From DATJBF01 sp035515475 (GTDB taxonomy: Bacteria; Verrucomicrobiota; Verrucomicrobiia; Palsa-1439): a stretch of 23,750 nucleotides of DNA. The notes below the pieces were generated by a model that worked only from the letters and a program-made list of their open reading frames with translations, was not told where the DNA came from and did not search any database. A program made the position numbers and the translations under genes. The stretch's first letter is position 1; the number at the start of each line of letters is the position of its first letter. Positions 13,487 through 22,771 of the stretch are shown one piece after another. The stretch covers positions 1-23,750 of the forward strand of contig DATJBF010000071.1 in the NCBI GenBank assembly GCA_035515475.1, read 5' to 3'.

Positions 13487-14599
13487 TCACGCCCGGGTGA
13501 CGCGCCAGAGGAGCCAGAGGCCGAGCAGTTCGAAGAAGAGGTCTGGCGACCAGAGGATTGCCTCGGGGTAGAGATACGGACGGCCCTTGAGCGTGTTGGC
13601 CAGAACCGTTACGAAGTAATAGGCAACCGCCAACCCGAGGCTGAGGGCGATGCCAATGGAGGTTTCGCGCCGGCTCGTCTTGATTCCGAGTGGGATCCCG
13701 ATCAGCGTGAACGCCAGGCAGGCGACGGCGCCCGACACGCGCTGGTGGGCCTCCATCAGGGCCGCGGCCGGATAGATGCCGCGTTCGCGCAGGCCGCGAA
13801 TTTCCTCCTGCAACTCCGGAAAGACCAGGTCGCCCAGTTGCCGGGACGCGCGCGCCTGGCGCAACGCCCGGCTCAGGTCCAGTTCGATCGGATAGCGCCG
13901 CGCCGTGGTCCCGGGGCGAATCTTGTTGATGTTGGTGGGATCTTTCGGGTCGCGCAGATCGCCACGAACGTTGTACAAGTCGAGCAACAGCTTGCGCTCC
14001 TCGGGTTTGGCGGTCACGACACCTTTTTCGGCCCGCAGGCTCGACACGACGTTGTTGCTCTCGTCGAGCGTGTACAGCATCACGTCGTCGATGATGTTCC
14101 CCTTCTTCCGGCTCACATAGATCACGTAGCCGGGAAAATCCTTGATGTACATCCCCTCGTCCAGCAGTGGCATGGGGTTTTTGGACGCTTCGTCGAGCGC
14201 GAACGTCTTGAACTTGAATCGGCACCAGGGCGCCACGCTCGTATTGACGAACAGACACAGCAGACTGGCCGCCGTGGCGAGCAGGATGACCGGCGCCACC
14301 ATTTGTCCGAGGCTCACGCCGCTGGCGCGCATCGCCGTCAGTTCGTTGTCGGCGCTCATCCGCCCGAACACCAGCAGCGCCGTGGCCAACATCGCCATCG
14401 GGAGCGAGTAGCTCAGGATGTTGGGCATCATCAATACCACGAACCACCCCACGACCTCCAACCCGACCTTGCGGTTCACCAGCATCTCGCTGAGTTGTCT
14501 GAGAATGCGCGCCAACAACAGCACGAACGTGAACACCCCCATCGTGAAAAACAGCGTGATGACGGCCTGCCGTATGATATACTTTGGTAAAATTCTCAT
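13487..14599 (-). CDS. LptF/LptG family lipopolysaccharide export permease
   Basis: The 370-residue protein is a YjgP/YjgQ-family permease. Members form the membrane part of the LptB2FG transporter that extracts lipopolysaccharide from the inner membrane. The N-terminal hallmark 'ILPKYIIRQAVITLFFTMGVFTFVLLLARI' is followed by a 'LPMAMLATALLVFGRMSADNELTAMRASG' segment. Then come helix 3, a periplasmic beta-jellyroll region (about 125-270), and three C-terminal helices including 'LAFTLIGIPLGI'. Six membrane segments in a 3 + jellyroll + 3 arrangement are normal. It is a single gene here; the partner permease and LptB must be elsewhere. It implies a Gram-negative envelope. I cannot decide between LptF and LptG. 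The start overlaps the divergent nuclease gene's promoter region. Confidence 0.9.
   Translation of the reverse strand: MRILPKYIIRQAVITLFFTMGVFTFVLLLARILRQLSEMLVNRKVGLEVVGWFVVLMMPNILSYSLPMAMLATALLVFGRMSADNELTAMRASGVSLGQMVAPVILLATAASLLCLFVNTSVAPWCRFKFKTFALDEASKNPMPLLDEGMYIKDFPGYVIYVSRKKGNIIDDVMLYTLDESNNVVSSLRAEKGVVTAKPEERKLLLDLYNVRGDLRDPKDPTNINKIRPGTTARRYPIELDLSRALRQARASRQLGDLVFPELQEEIRGLRERGIYPAAALMEAHQRVSGAVACLAFTLIGIPLGIKTSRRETSIGIALSLGLAVAYYFVTVLANTLKGRPYLYPEAILWSPDLFFELLGLWLLWRVTRA
14575..14583 (+). promoter_or_regulatory. Extended -10 promoter for the addB-addA-PHP operon
   Basis: TGaTATACT at 14575-14583 is an extended -10 element (TGn followed by five of six TATAAT matches); no good -35 box is present, as is usual for this class. 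Transcription should start near 14590. The promoter lies inside the first codons of the divergent permease gene. Confidence 0.5.
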
Positions 14600-14604
14600 T
14601 CGCT

Positions 14605-17343
14605 GTGGGTACGACTAGCAACTTTTCCGCCTCAACGCCACGCAAAAGCTCTCTCAGTCGTCTGGCCGAGTCATTGGCCGAGTCGTGCCGCACGCATCTG
14701 CTTCGCGAAAAATGGCTGTTGGTGCCCTCGTACCGCGTCGGTCAGCAATGGTTGGACACGGTCGCGCGCGCTGGTCAACCCGTCGTCAACCTCCGGCTCC
14801 ACACGCCGGTGTCTTTCGCTCTCGAACTGACCGGCCCGCACCTTGAAGGGCGTCAACTCCTGACGCCGCTGGGCCGCGTGGTGCTGGCGGCCCGGCTCCT
14901 GCGACAACTCGGCGCCGGTTACCTCGGCGGACTGCGCCCCAGCTTGGCCCTGGCGGAACGGCTCGCTGCGACGCTTCACGACCTTCGTCTGGCCGGGCTG
15001 GAGCCTGGCGACCTCGAGCGTGGCCGTTTCGAAGCTCCCTGGAAGGGCCGCGAAATCATCGAACTGCTCAGCGCCTACCGGCAGATGCTCGTCGAACACC
15101 ACCTCGTGGACGACGCCGATCTGTTCCGTCAGGCGCGGCCATCATTGCCGACCGACGTGCTCGCGCTCATACCGGCCGACCTCGAACTTGGCGTGCTTGA
15201 GCGCCGCTTGTTCGCCGCCTTGCCGGCGGAACAGCGCGTCACCTTGCCCGTGGACGAAGTCCGGACGACGGAGTTCACGGATGCATTCAACGCCGTGGGC
15301 GAGACCAGCGAAGTTCGCGAAGTCCTGCGCCGTTGTCTCGCCAACGGCTGGCCGTTGGATCAAGTCGAAGTGCTGCACACCGACGCCGAAACGTACGTCT
15401 CGCGGTTCTACGAAACCGCCGCGGCCCTCGACGTACCGGTCACGTTTGCCGAGGGGATCCCGGTGCGTTACTCCCGACCGGGCCGCGCCCTCGCCGCGTG
15501 GCTGGCATGGCTCGGTGACGATTTCCCACAGCCGGCGCTGGTCGCGATGATCCGCGACGGCTTGCTCGAAGGGATCCCGGCCCACCTCGCAGCCGCGCTC
15601 CGCGTCGTGCCCATCGGGTTCGGACGCGACCGGTATCTCTCGGAACTCGACGCGCAATCCGCCGCGCTCGAACGCCAGCAGGCCGAACTCGAAACGGACG
15701 AGGAAGGGGAACCGCGCGCCGAGCACCGGTCATCGCTCCAACGTCGCCGCCAAGCCCTGGCCGCGTTGCGCGGGCCGATCGCGCAATTGCTGGCGGTTGC
15801 CGCCCAGCGGCCACTGGACGCCGCGGCCGGATTTTTGGCGAAGCACGCTCGCTGCGTCAACGAACTCGACAACTATGCCCGCGACGTGTTGCAGGAACGC
15901 ATCGCCGAATTGAAATCGTGGTTGCCGTCTGACGACGCGATCGACCCGCGGGAATGGCTCTCGGCGTTGCTGCGCGAAATCCGGGTGCTCGGCCAGGGCC
16001 CGCGCCCCGGGCATCTGTACGTCGCCGGCTGGGAAAACGGCGGACACTCAGGTCGGCCACATACGTTCCTGGTCGGATTGGACTCGAACCGCTTCCCTCC
16101 GGCAGGCCAGCAGGACCCGGTGTTGCTGGACAGCGAACGGCAGGCGTTGTCGCCCGAATTGGCGACGGTTTCCAGTCAGCGCGCGCGTGCGGCGGGGCGG
16201 TTCGAGCGGCTGCGCGCCCGGCTACGCGGGACCATCACGGCGAGTTACTCGTGCCGAGATGTGGCGGACGACAGCGAATTGTTTCCCGGTCTCACGTTAC
16301 CGTCGACCAAGACCGCGGCAGTCGCGCCGGCAACGGAAGCCGAGGCCCTTTCCATGGGTGAATGGTGGTTGTGGCGATTGTGCGTGGCCCAACCGGTACG
16401 CGAGCCGGCCACGCTGGTCGGCGAATGTTTCCCGTGGCTCGACCGCGGATTGCGCGCAGCGGCGCAACGCCAGAGCGAAGCGTTTACGGCGTACGACGGT
16501 CACGTACCAGACGCAGGGCCGGACCTCGACCCGGCGGTGGCCGCCGACCGGCTGTTCTCGCCGCACCGGCTGGAAACAATCGGAACGTGTCCCCTGCGAT
16601 ACTTTTTCCACTACGCGCTCGGATTGCAGGAGCCTGAGGAGTTGGAGTTGGACGCCGAGCGCTGGCTGCCGCCGGCGGAATTCGGGCAACTGTTGCACGA
16701 AGTGTTTCACCGGCATTTGCGCGATGGCGTGTCGCTGGACGAGGTGTTGAAACAACGCATCGCGCGGTACCGGGAAAAATTTCCGCCGCCCAACGAAGGC
16801 GTGTGGCGACGCGACTGTCGGCGGCTCGAACGCGCAATTCGGATTTTCGCCGCGGAAGAAATGGACGGGCGACCGATCGATTTCGAGCGCGCAATCAGCG
16901 GCGTACCCGTGCAGTTGCCGGACGGCACGACGATCCACCTGCGCGGCCGGATTGACCGCGTGGACGAGACGGATGCCGGGCTGGCGTTATGGGACTACAA
17001 GACCGGCAGCACCCATCGATTCCGCACGCCCCGCAACGATCCATTCAATGGTGGGCGCGTCCTGCAGCACGCCATTTATATCGAATTGGCCAAAGCGCAT
17101 TACGGCGAGCGGGTCGCGCAGTTCGGCTATTTCTTCCCGACGGAGAAAGGCCGCGGCGAACGCATCCTGTTCACCCCGACTCAACTGGCCGGCGCCCCGG
17201 ACTTGTTGGCGCGACTGCGGGAGTCGATTGCGCAGGGCGCGTTCCTGGCAACCACCGAGGTGGACGATTGCGCCTTCTGCGATTACCGGAGCATCTGCCG
17301 GGACGTGGAAGCAGTCACCGCCCAGAGCGAACGGAAGCAATGA
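14605..17343 (+). CDS. addB: AddB-like PD-(D/E)XK nuclease with iron-sulfur cysteines
   Basis: The protein (912 residues from GTG at 14605) is the AddB-type subunit of a double-strand-break end-processing helicase-nuclease. The C-terminal RecB-like nuclease has I-D-R-V-D with Asp784 and the D-Y-K-T-G motif with Asp797 and Lys799. Four cysteines, Cys662 and then Cys889, Cys892 and Cys898, match the AddB 4Fe-4S pattern (C...C-x2-C-x5-C). The N-terminal helicase-like part ('LLVPSYRVGQQWLD') has no visible Walker A, so it is probably a non-motor scaffold. The start is uncertain: a TTG at 14584 lies upstream of the predicted transcript start, so GTG 14605 is preferred, though it lacks a Shine-Dalgarno site. 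The gene overlaps addA by ATGA. It could also be called simply PD-(D/E)XK nuclease family protein. Confidence 0.85.
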   Translation: MGTTSNFSASTPRKSSLSRLAESLAESCRTHLLREKWLLVPSYRVGQQWLDTVARAGQPVVNLRLHTPVSFALELTGPHLEGRQLLTPLGRVVLAARLLRQLGAGYLGGLRPSLALAERLAATLHDLRLAGLEPGDLERGRFEAPWKGREIIELLSAYRQMLVEHHLVDDADLFRQARPSLPTDVLALIPADLELGVLERRLFAALPAEQRVTLPVDEVRTTEFTDAFNAVGETSEVREVLRRCLANGWPLDQVEVLHTDAETYVSRFYETAAALDVPVTFAEGIPVRYSRPGRALAAWLAWLGDDFPQPALVAMIRDGLLEGIPAHLAAALRVVPIGFGRDRYLSELDAQSAALERQQAELETDEEGEPRAEHRSSLQRRRQALAALRGPIAQLLAVAAQRPLDAAAGFLAKHARCVNELDNYARDVLQERIAELKSWLPSDDAIDPREWLSALLREIRVLGQGPRPGHLYVAGWENGGHSGRPHTFLVGLDSNRFPPAGQQDPVLLDSERQALSPELATVSSQRARAAGRFERLRARLRGTITASYSCRDVADDSELFPGLTLPSTKTAAVAPATEAEALSMGEWWLWRLCVAQPVREPATLVGECFPWLDRGLRAAAQRQSEAFTAYDGHVPDAGPDLDPAVAADRLFSPHRLETIGTCPLRYFFHYALGLQEPEELELDAERWLPPAEFGQLLHEVFHRHLRDGVSLDEVLKQRIARYREKFPPPNEGVWRRDCRRLERAIRIFAAEEMDGRPIDFERAISGVPVQLPDGTTIHLRGRIDRVDETDAGLALWDYKTGSTHRFRTPRNDPFNGGRVLQHAIYIELAKAHYGERVAQFGYFFPTEKGRGERILFTPTQLAGAPDLLARLRESIAQGAFLATTEVDDCAFCDYRSICRDVEAVTAQSERKQ

Positions 17344-20300
17344 AGCCGCCCGACAACAACGAACGCCGCAAGATCGTCGAGCAACTCGACGCGACGATGA
17401 TCGTCGAGGCCGCCGCCGGCACGGGGAAGACCACCGCGATGATCAACCGCATCGTGGCCCTGGTCCACGCCGGCAAGTCCGGCCTCGACACGCTGGCCGC
17501 GGTGACATTCACGCGGAAGGCTGCGGCGGAATTGCGGGAAAAGCTGCAGAAGGAGTTGCCGGGCGCGGAACGATGCGAGATCAGCACGGTCCATTCGTTT
17601 TGCAGTCGGCTCTTGCGCGAACGGCCGGTTGAAGCGGGCGTGGATCCGGACTTCGAGGAACTCGACGACGAACGCGACGCCCGTTTCCGGCAACGGTCGT
17701 GGGAGATTTTCGGCAATGCGCTGTTCGCCGCGGACGACCCGGTGCTGGACGAACTGGACGAACTCGGCCTCGCGCTGGCCGATCTGCGGTCGGCGTTCGA
17801 GAAGTTTGCGGATTACCCGGATGTGGAAGACTGGCCGGCGCCCGTCGTGCCGCCGCCGTCGCTGCCGCCGGCGGTCCGGGCGTTACGCGAGTACGCCGAG
17901 CACATGCGGAGTCATCTGCCGTCGCCCGACGCCACGGATGACTTGGCCGGGTTGTCCCGTCGGGTCCTGCGAATGATGCGCTCGCATGACCTGACCCGAC
18001 ACGAGGACGCGGCCGAGATTTTCGAGCAGTTCAAACCCGACCGCAAATGCACGCACAAGAACTGGCCGGGCGGGAAAGAGCAGGCGCTGCGTGAGCACGA
18101 GCGCTGGAACAAGTTCTGTGCGGAAATAGCCAGCCCGTTCGTCACCGCTTGGCGGGCGCATCGGTATCCGACGGTGTTACGGGTGTTGCAGCGGGCGCAA
18201 GCTGTGTACGACCGGGAACGGCAGGCGGCGCACGGGTTAAATTTCCAGGACCTGTTGCTGCGCGCGGCGAAGATGCTGCGCGAGCGGCCGGAAGTCCGGC
18301 AATATTTCCGTCGCCGGTTCACTCACGTGCTGGTGGACGAGTTTCAAGACACCGATCCGGTGCAGGCCGAGGTGATGCTGCTGCTGACCGCTGACGACCC
18401 GCGCGAGCGCGACTGGCGCAAGTGCCGGCCTGTGCCCGGTTCGCTGTTCGTTGTCGGCGACCCGAAACAATCCATCTACCGGTTTCGACGTGCCGACATC
18501 GTGACCTACAACACGGCGAAACAAATCATCAGCAAGACCGGGGGCGTGTGCGTCACGCTTTCGGCAAATTTCCGGTCGGCGAAGCCGGTCGTGGACTGGG
18601 TGAACAACGCGTTCGCGGGTGACAATTTCTTCCCGAAGAAAGCGGATGAAGTGGCGCCGGCTTACACGGCGTTCGAATTTGCTCGCGAAGACAAACCAGT
18701 CGCGCCCCGCGTGATGCAACTCACCGTGGCGGGCAAGAATCAAAATGAGATTGCCGCCACCGAAGCCGATTGGATTGCCCGTCACATCCGCGCGTCGAAA
18801 CGACCACCCGGCGATTTCCTCGTCGTCACCCGCCAGAAGAAACGGCTCAGTGTGTATGCCGACGCGTTGCAGCGACTCGGTATCGCGCATGAGGTCACCG
18901 GCGGCAGTTCGCTCAACGAAGTGCGGGAACTCGGCCTGTGGTACGCCGCGTTGCGCGCGGTGCTTGAGCCCGACAACCCGGTGGCGGTCGTGGCGGCATT
19001 GCGAAGCGAGCTGTTTGGGTTCAGCGATCCGGAACTTTACGCTTATCGGCGCGCCGGTGGGCGGTTTGACTGGCGGACCCCGGCCTCCGGCATGCTGGGC
19101 GAGGCATTTGACGTGTTGCGGCGGCACGCCGACTGGCTCGGCACGCTGGCGCCGATGATCGCGGTGGAACGGATCGCCAACGATCTGGGCCTATGGCCAC
19201 TGGCCGCAACCGCGCCAGGAGGCGACGTCGAGGCCGGCAGTTTCGGCAAGGCGATCGAGTTGCTACGCGCCGGTCAGGCGGATTGGCCAACGGCGGCGGC
19301 GCTGGTCGCACAACTGGGACGGCTGGTGGACGCGGCCGAAGACCACGATGGCGCGCCGGCCACCGCGCCGACCGGCAACGCGGTCCGCGTCATGAACTTG
19401 CACAAGGTCAAAGGCCTGCAAGCGCCCGTTGTTTTTTTGGCCGACCCGTCGGGTGCGTCGGAACATGCGGTGGAATTGCACGTCGACCGGAGCGGGCTGC
19501 GCGTGACCGGTTATCTGGCGTTGTACGGCGCGCCGAACGCGTTTGGAGATGCGCCGTTGTTGGCGCAACCGCTCGACTGGGAGAACCTCGCGGCGCGCGA
19601 GGCGCGGTTCCGGCAAGCCGAGGAAAACCGGTTGCTCTACGTCGCCGCGACCCGGGCGCGGGACCAATTGATCGTCTCGCTGCGCGGGAATCGGCCCGAC
19701 CTCAATCCGTGGAATCCGTTGGCAGCGGCGTTGGCGGGGGTGCCGGCGTTGGCGGATCCCGGTGAGCAAACGCCTGCGGCCAGCAACCCCGTCCGTGTCG
19801 AAAGCAAAGATGTGGCCTCGGTCTGGTCGGCGATTGCCGAGCGCTGGCAGACGATCGCCGCGCCAACGTATGCGACACGCGCCGCCAAGCCGGTGGTGGC
19901 AACGGCCGGCCCGCCTGTGGACGGCGACGGGCTGCGGTGGGGCAGTGTGATTCACCAGTTGCTGCAAGCAGCGATGCGCGGGCCGGCGGCAAACTTGGAG
20001 GCGGTGGCGATTTCGGCGTTGCGGGCGGCGGAATTGGACGTGGGGCGGGCCGACGAGGCGGCGGCGACGGTGCGCGCGGTGATGGCCTCGGAATTGTGGC
20101 GGCGGGCCCGCACGGCTCGGCAATGTTTGACCGAGGTGCCGTTTGTGGTGATGATGTCGGAAGGCTTGGTCCGCGGCGTGATTGACCTGGCGTTCGAAGA
20201 AGGCGGCGGCTGGGTGCTGGCGGATTACAAGACCGACCGGGCAGCGGAACGAAGATTGCAGGAACTCGCGCAGACCTACCGCCCACAACTGGACGCTTAT

Positions 20301-20393
20301 CGCGCGGCGTGGAAGCAAATCGCGTCGGAGCCGGTCAAGGAAGCAGGCTTGTATTTTACCCATGCGAGCCGATACGTAACGATTGAGCCATGA
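17340..20393 (+). CDS. addA: AddA-like UvrD/RecB-family helicase-nuclease
   Basis: The 1017-residue protein is a superfamily 1 helicase with a C-terminal nuclease. Motifs in order: Walker A 'AGTGKTT' (26-32), motif Ia 'VTFTRKAAAELREKL', motif II V-D-E-F-Q-D-T-D around Asp333, motif III 'GDPKQSIYRFRRAD', motif V 'MNLHKVKGLQAPVV' (about 685), motif VI 'LYVAATRARDQL' (about 766). The PD-(D/E)XK nuclease has Asp949 in V-I-D-L and D-Y-K at 962-964. With the AddB-like subunit it should resect double-strand breaks for RecA loading. It is shorter than Bacillus AddA (about 1230). The ATG at 17340 overlaps the previous stop, indicating translational coupling; the frame is open further upstream but that part lies in the addB gene. 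The next gene is coupled the same way. Confidence 0.92.
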   Translation: MKPPDNNERRKIVEQLDATMIVEAAAGTGKTTAMINRIVALVHAGKSGLDTLAAVTFTRKAAAELREKLQKELPGAERCEISTVHSFCSRLLRERPVEAGVDPDFEELDDERDARFRQRSWEIFGNALFAADDPVLDELDELGLALADLRSAFEKFADYPDVEDWPAPVVPPPSLPPAVRALREYAEHMRSHLPSPDATDDLAGLSRRVLRMMRSHDLTRHEDAAEIFEQFKPDRKCTHKNWPGGKEQALREHERWNKFCAEIASPFVTAWRAHRYPTVLRVLQRAQAVYDRERQAAHGLNFQDLLLRAAKMLRERPEVRQYFRRRFTHVLVDEFQDTDPVQAEVMLLLTADDPRERDWRKCRPVPGSLFVVGDPKQSIYRFRRADIVTYNTAKQIISKTGGVCVTLSANFRSAKPVVDWVNNAFAGDNFFPKKADEVAPAYTAFEFAREDKPVAPRVMQLTVAGKNQNEIAATEADWIARHIRASKRPPGDFLVVTRQKKRLSVYADALQRLGIAHEVTGGSSLNEVRELGLWYAALRAVLEPDNPVAVVAALRSELFGFSDPELYAYRRAGGRFDWRTPASGMLGEAFDVLRRHADWLGTLAPMIAVERIANDLGLWPLAATAPGGDVEAGSFGKAIELLRAGQADWPTAAALVAQLGRLVDAAEDHDGAPATAPTGNAVRVMNLHKVKGLQAPVVFLADPSGASEHAVELHVDRSGLRVTGYLALYGAPNAFGDAPLLAQPLDWENLAAREARFRQAEENRLLYVAATRARDQLIVSLRGNRPDLNPWNPLAAALAGVPALADPGEQTPAASNPVRVESKDVASVWSAIAERWQTIAAPTYATRAAKPVVATAGPPVDGDGLRWGSVIHQLLQAAMRGPAANLEAVAISALRAAELDVGRADEAAATVRAVMASELWRRARTARQCLTEVPFVVMMSEGLVRGVIDLAFEEGGGWVLADYKTDRAAERRLQELAQTYRPQLDAYRAAWKQIASEPVKEAGLYFTHASRYVTIEP

Positions 20394-21106
20394 TCAAGGT
20401 GGACCTGCACATGCATTCGGGCGAAGACCCGGAAGACGGGCTGCAATATCCCGCGACGGCGCTGATCGACAAAGCGGTGGAACTCGGTTTCTCCGCGATC
20501 GCTGTGACGTTGCATGGCAAGGTGCTGGAAGACGAACGCGTCTTCGCCTATGCGTCGGGAAAGGGATTGTTGCTCATCCGCGCGGTCGAGTGGGGCATCC
20601 ACGGACGCGACGTGTTGCTGTACAACGTTACTCAGTGCGAAGCGGAACGGTTGAAGACGTTCGACGATCTGCGGGCGTTCAAGCGCGAGCGCGGCGAGGG
20701 CCTGCTCATTGTCGCGGCGCATCCCTTTTACCCGAAGGGCCACAGCCTCGGACGCGAGTTCGAGCGCAACATCGATCTGTTCGAGGCCGTCGAATACGCG
20801 CAAATCCATCTCTCGTGGTTTGACGCGTTCAACCAACGTGCAATGCGGGTCGCCCAAAAGCACAAGAAGCCGATTATTGCGAATTCCGACGCGCACAACG
20901 TCTGGATGTTCGGCCGCCATTACACGCTGGTCGATGCCGAGCCGACCACGCCGTCCATCTTCCGTGCGATCCGCGAGGGGAAGGTCGAATGGCACAGCCC
21001 GCCCGTGTCGGTTTGGGATTGCTTGCGGATGTTCGTGTTCGACCCGCTGCTGGAGCGCAAACCTGGCCGCACGGTCAGCAGCTTCGAATCGCGCCCGGCG
21101 AAATGA
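20390..21106 (+). CDS. PHP-domain metal-dependent phosphoesterase
   Basis: The 238-residue protein is a stand-alone PHP-fold phosphoesterase. Metal-site motifs are H-M-H at residues 7-9, 'EWGIHGRDVLLYN', A-A-H-P with His111 and S-D-A-H at 166-169. PHP proteins hydrolyse phosphomonoesters or phosphodiesters (histidinol phosphatases, 3',5'-nucleotide phosphatases, exonucleases) at a two- or three-metal centre. The substrate here is unknown. The gene is joined to addA by an ATGA overlap, which suggests coupled synthesis and perhaps a role in DNA-end or nucleotide-product metabolism; that is inference from context only. No signal peptide or additional domain is present. The C-terminal 35 residues go beyond the PHP core and end in a basic, Ser-rich tail. 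Confidence 0.87.
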   Translation: MIKVDLHMHSGEDPEDGLQYPATALIDKAVELGFSAIAVTLHGKVLEDERVFAYASGKGLLLIRAVEWGIHGRDVLLYNVTQCEAERLKTFDDLRAFKRERGEGLLIVAAHPFYPKGHSLGREFERNIDLFEAVEYAQIHLSWFDAFNQRAMRVAQKHKKPIIANSDAHNVWMFGRHYTLVDAEPTTPSIFRAIREGKVEWHSPPVSVWDCLRMFVFDPLLERKPGRTVSSFESRPAK

Positions 21107-21122
21107 TTGCGTCGCCTGCGGC

Positions 21123-22001
21123 TCAGAGTCCGAGTTTGTCTTCGCGGGTGAAGAACGACGCGACGAAGTGGAACATGGCGAAGTACTCGAGCGCGAACGG
21201 CAGGAAACCCAGGAAACCGATCGCTGGCATCTGGAAGAATTTCAGGTTCTGGCCGAGCGGGAAGATATAAATCCATCTCGTATAGGCCCACATGTTCCAG
21301 AATTCCCAAAGAAAACCGCAAACGATGCCGGCGGCGAACAATTGCAGCGTCCGCGCCAGGTTGCCCTTCTCCCAATCACGGTAAATACTTTGCGCTCCCC
21401 GCCAGTAGTTGAACGGTTCCAGCAGGAAGAACCAACCGACCCATACGAACGCCCACAGATGACCGCGGGTGTTCTCGGGACAGAATGGCGGCACCAGGCA
21501 ACAGAGGGCGCCCGTGGCGACTGAAGCGGTGAGCGCCCCGCGATTCCAGATCGGTCGGGGCGTCCGCACGCCGGCGAACATCCCGAAACTCTGCAGCAAC
21601 TCGCACGTCAGGAACAATCCGGGCATGATGGTGGCGAACGCCACGGCGTAGCCGACCAGCCGCACGGACAAGTTGGCTTCGAGGTTTTGGTAACGCCAGC
21701 CGGGCATCACGCGGTTGTAGGCTTCGAACAGACACCAGAACGCGACGGACAAAATGCATTCGAGGACAAACGTTCGGCGTCGACGCGTCAGCAGCGACGC
21801 GCCTTTGCGGTGGTAGATCCACGCGTCGACCACCAAGATATAGGCCCACCAACAAACCGGCGTCGCCCACGCGGTAATCCGCCACCATGGGAACGCCGAC
21901 AATCCTGCCGACTGCCCGCACAGCATCGCGGTTTCCATGAGCAGCAAGATGATGAGGCCGAGAGTTCCGTACCGGGGATAGCGATGGGGGTAGCCAGTCA
22001 T
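21123..22001 (-). CDS. Multi-pass membrane protein, unknown function (distal)
   Basis: The 292-residue protein is dominated by hydrophobic segments: about 12-32, 42-60, 78-96, 113-135, 155-172, 178-198, 223-243 and 255-280, so seven or eight membrane helices. It is rich in Trp, Tyr and Phe, with 'WAYILVVDAW', 'FEAYNRVMPGWRY' and 'GFLWEFWNMWAYTRWIYIFP'. I do not recognise a characterised family and see no catalytic motif. The ATG at 22001 overlaps the stop of the preceding membrane-protein gene as ATGA. An open frame continues 136 codons upstream, but its translation is Arg-rich, non-hydrophobic and lies over the other gene, so it is rejected. Coupling to the preceding gene suggests a joint complex. 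Confidence 0.8.
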   Translation of the reverse strand: MTGYPHRYPRYGTLGLIILLLMETAMLCGQSAGLSAFPWWRITAWATPVCWWAYILVVDAWIYHRKGASLLTRRRRTFVLECILSVAFWCLFEAYNRVMPGWRYQNLEANLSVRLVGYAVAFATIMPGLFLTCELLQSFGMFAGVRTPRPIWNRGALTASVATGALCCLVPPFCPENTRGHLWAFVWVGWFFLLEPFNYWRGAQSIYRDWEKGNLARTLQLFAAGIVCGFLWEFWNMWAYTRWIYIFPLGQNLKFFQMPAIGFLGFLPFALEYFAMFHFVASFFTREDKLGL

Positions 22002-22771
22002 GAGGGGCCAGAACCGAGTTCGCGCGGATGATCGAGTGTGGCCAGTTCCCGCAGAACAACGTCCTTGCAACTCCACGCCAGCGACAGCGTCAGGGAGAAT
22101 GGCAGCAACAGCACGACGATGACCAACAGGTTGGCGTGCCCGAGCAACGACTGCAATTCGGCCAGTGGCTCGCCCTTGTGGAGAATGGACGCGCCGATGA
22201 CGTAGGCGATGGCGCAGACAAACGGCAGGAGTAACAGTCCGATGTTGCTGACGCTGAGCAGGTGCGATTCCAGGGCCATGTTGGGCCGACCCAGTGCGGT
22301 TGCCAGCGCGGCGACGGCGTGGTTGAACGCCACGAGGTAGAGGATGCCCGTGGCGGCGAACGCCAGCGCGTTGCCCATCAGGTACGCGCTGGTTGGCACG
22401 CGTCGCCACAGGTAGAAGAAGAAGCAGAAGTAAACCAGGAGGATTGCCAGTCCGAACACCACGCGCGCCCGGCTATGCCATCGTTCTCCCGCACTCCGCG
22501 CCTGATACAATCGCCCCGAGCCGATCAACGTTGCCAGCACTCCTGCGCCGAGAAACCATTCCGTGAATGTGGAGGCGCCCACGAAGATGAGCAGTTGCGC
22601 TCCCGTAAGCAGCGTGACCAGTAATCCCCAGAAGACAAGGTAGAACCCCAGCGCCAGCGCCACATAATCCCGCGCCGGTATTTGGACCGCAGGGCGTTCT
22701 CGGGATGCAGCGCTGCGCACGCGCTCGGCCCTCACGGCCGGCTGGGCGGCTGCGTCAATTGTGTCCGACAT
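21998..22771 (-). CDS. Multi-pass membrane protein, unknown function (proximal)
   Basis: The 257-residue protein begins with a polar, Arg-containing N-terminus (1-33), then about six hydrophobic segments near 37-57, 60-80, 105-123, 131-155, 170-195 and 212-235. The helix 'VVFGLAILLVYFCFFFYLW' is very aromatic. No domain is recognised. Its start overlaps the end of the LON-domain gene by 17 bases and its stop overlaps the next membrane-protein gene by ATGA, so the three form one translationally coupled operon. A membrane complex of the two integral proteins, perhaps with quality control by the LON protein, is a guess from context. No Shine-Dalgarno site is visible, consistent with coupling. 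Confidence 0.82.
   Translation of the reverse strand: MSDTIDAAAQPAVRAERVRSAASRERPAVQIPARDYVALALGFYLVFWGLLVTLLTGAQLLIFVGASTFTEWFLGAGVLATLIGSGRLYQARSAGERWHSRARVVFGLAILLVYFCFFFYLWRRVPTSAYLMGNALAFAATGILYLVAFNHAVAALATALGRPNMALESHLLSVSNIGLLLLPFVCAIAYVIGASILHKGEPLAELQSLLGHANLLVIVVLLLPFSLTLSLAWSCKDVVLRELATLDHPRELGSGPS

Noticed and set aside
14584..14604. TTG start for the AddB-like protein
   Set aside because: It lies directly after the extended -10 box and before the predicted transcript start, so it should not be on the mRNA.
19263..20363. A 366-codon minus-strand frame over addA
   Set aside because: It lies opposite helicase motifs V and VI and the nuclease motif and is Arg/His-rich noise.
22002..22409. 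N-terminal extension of the distal membrane protein
   Set aside because: It would overlap the proximal membrane-protein gene by about 400 bases in another frame and is Arg-rich; the ATG at 22001 in an ATGA overlap is far better.
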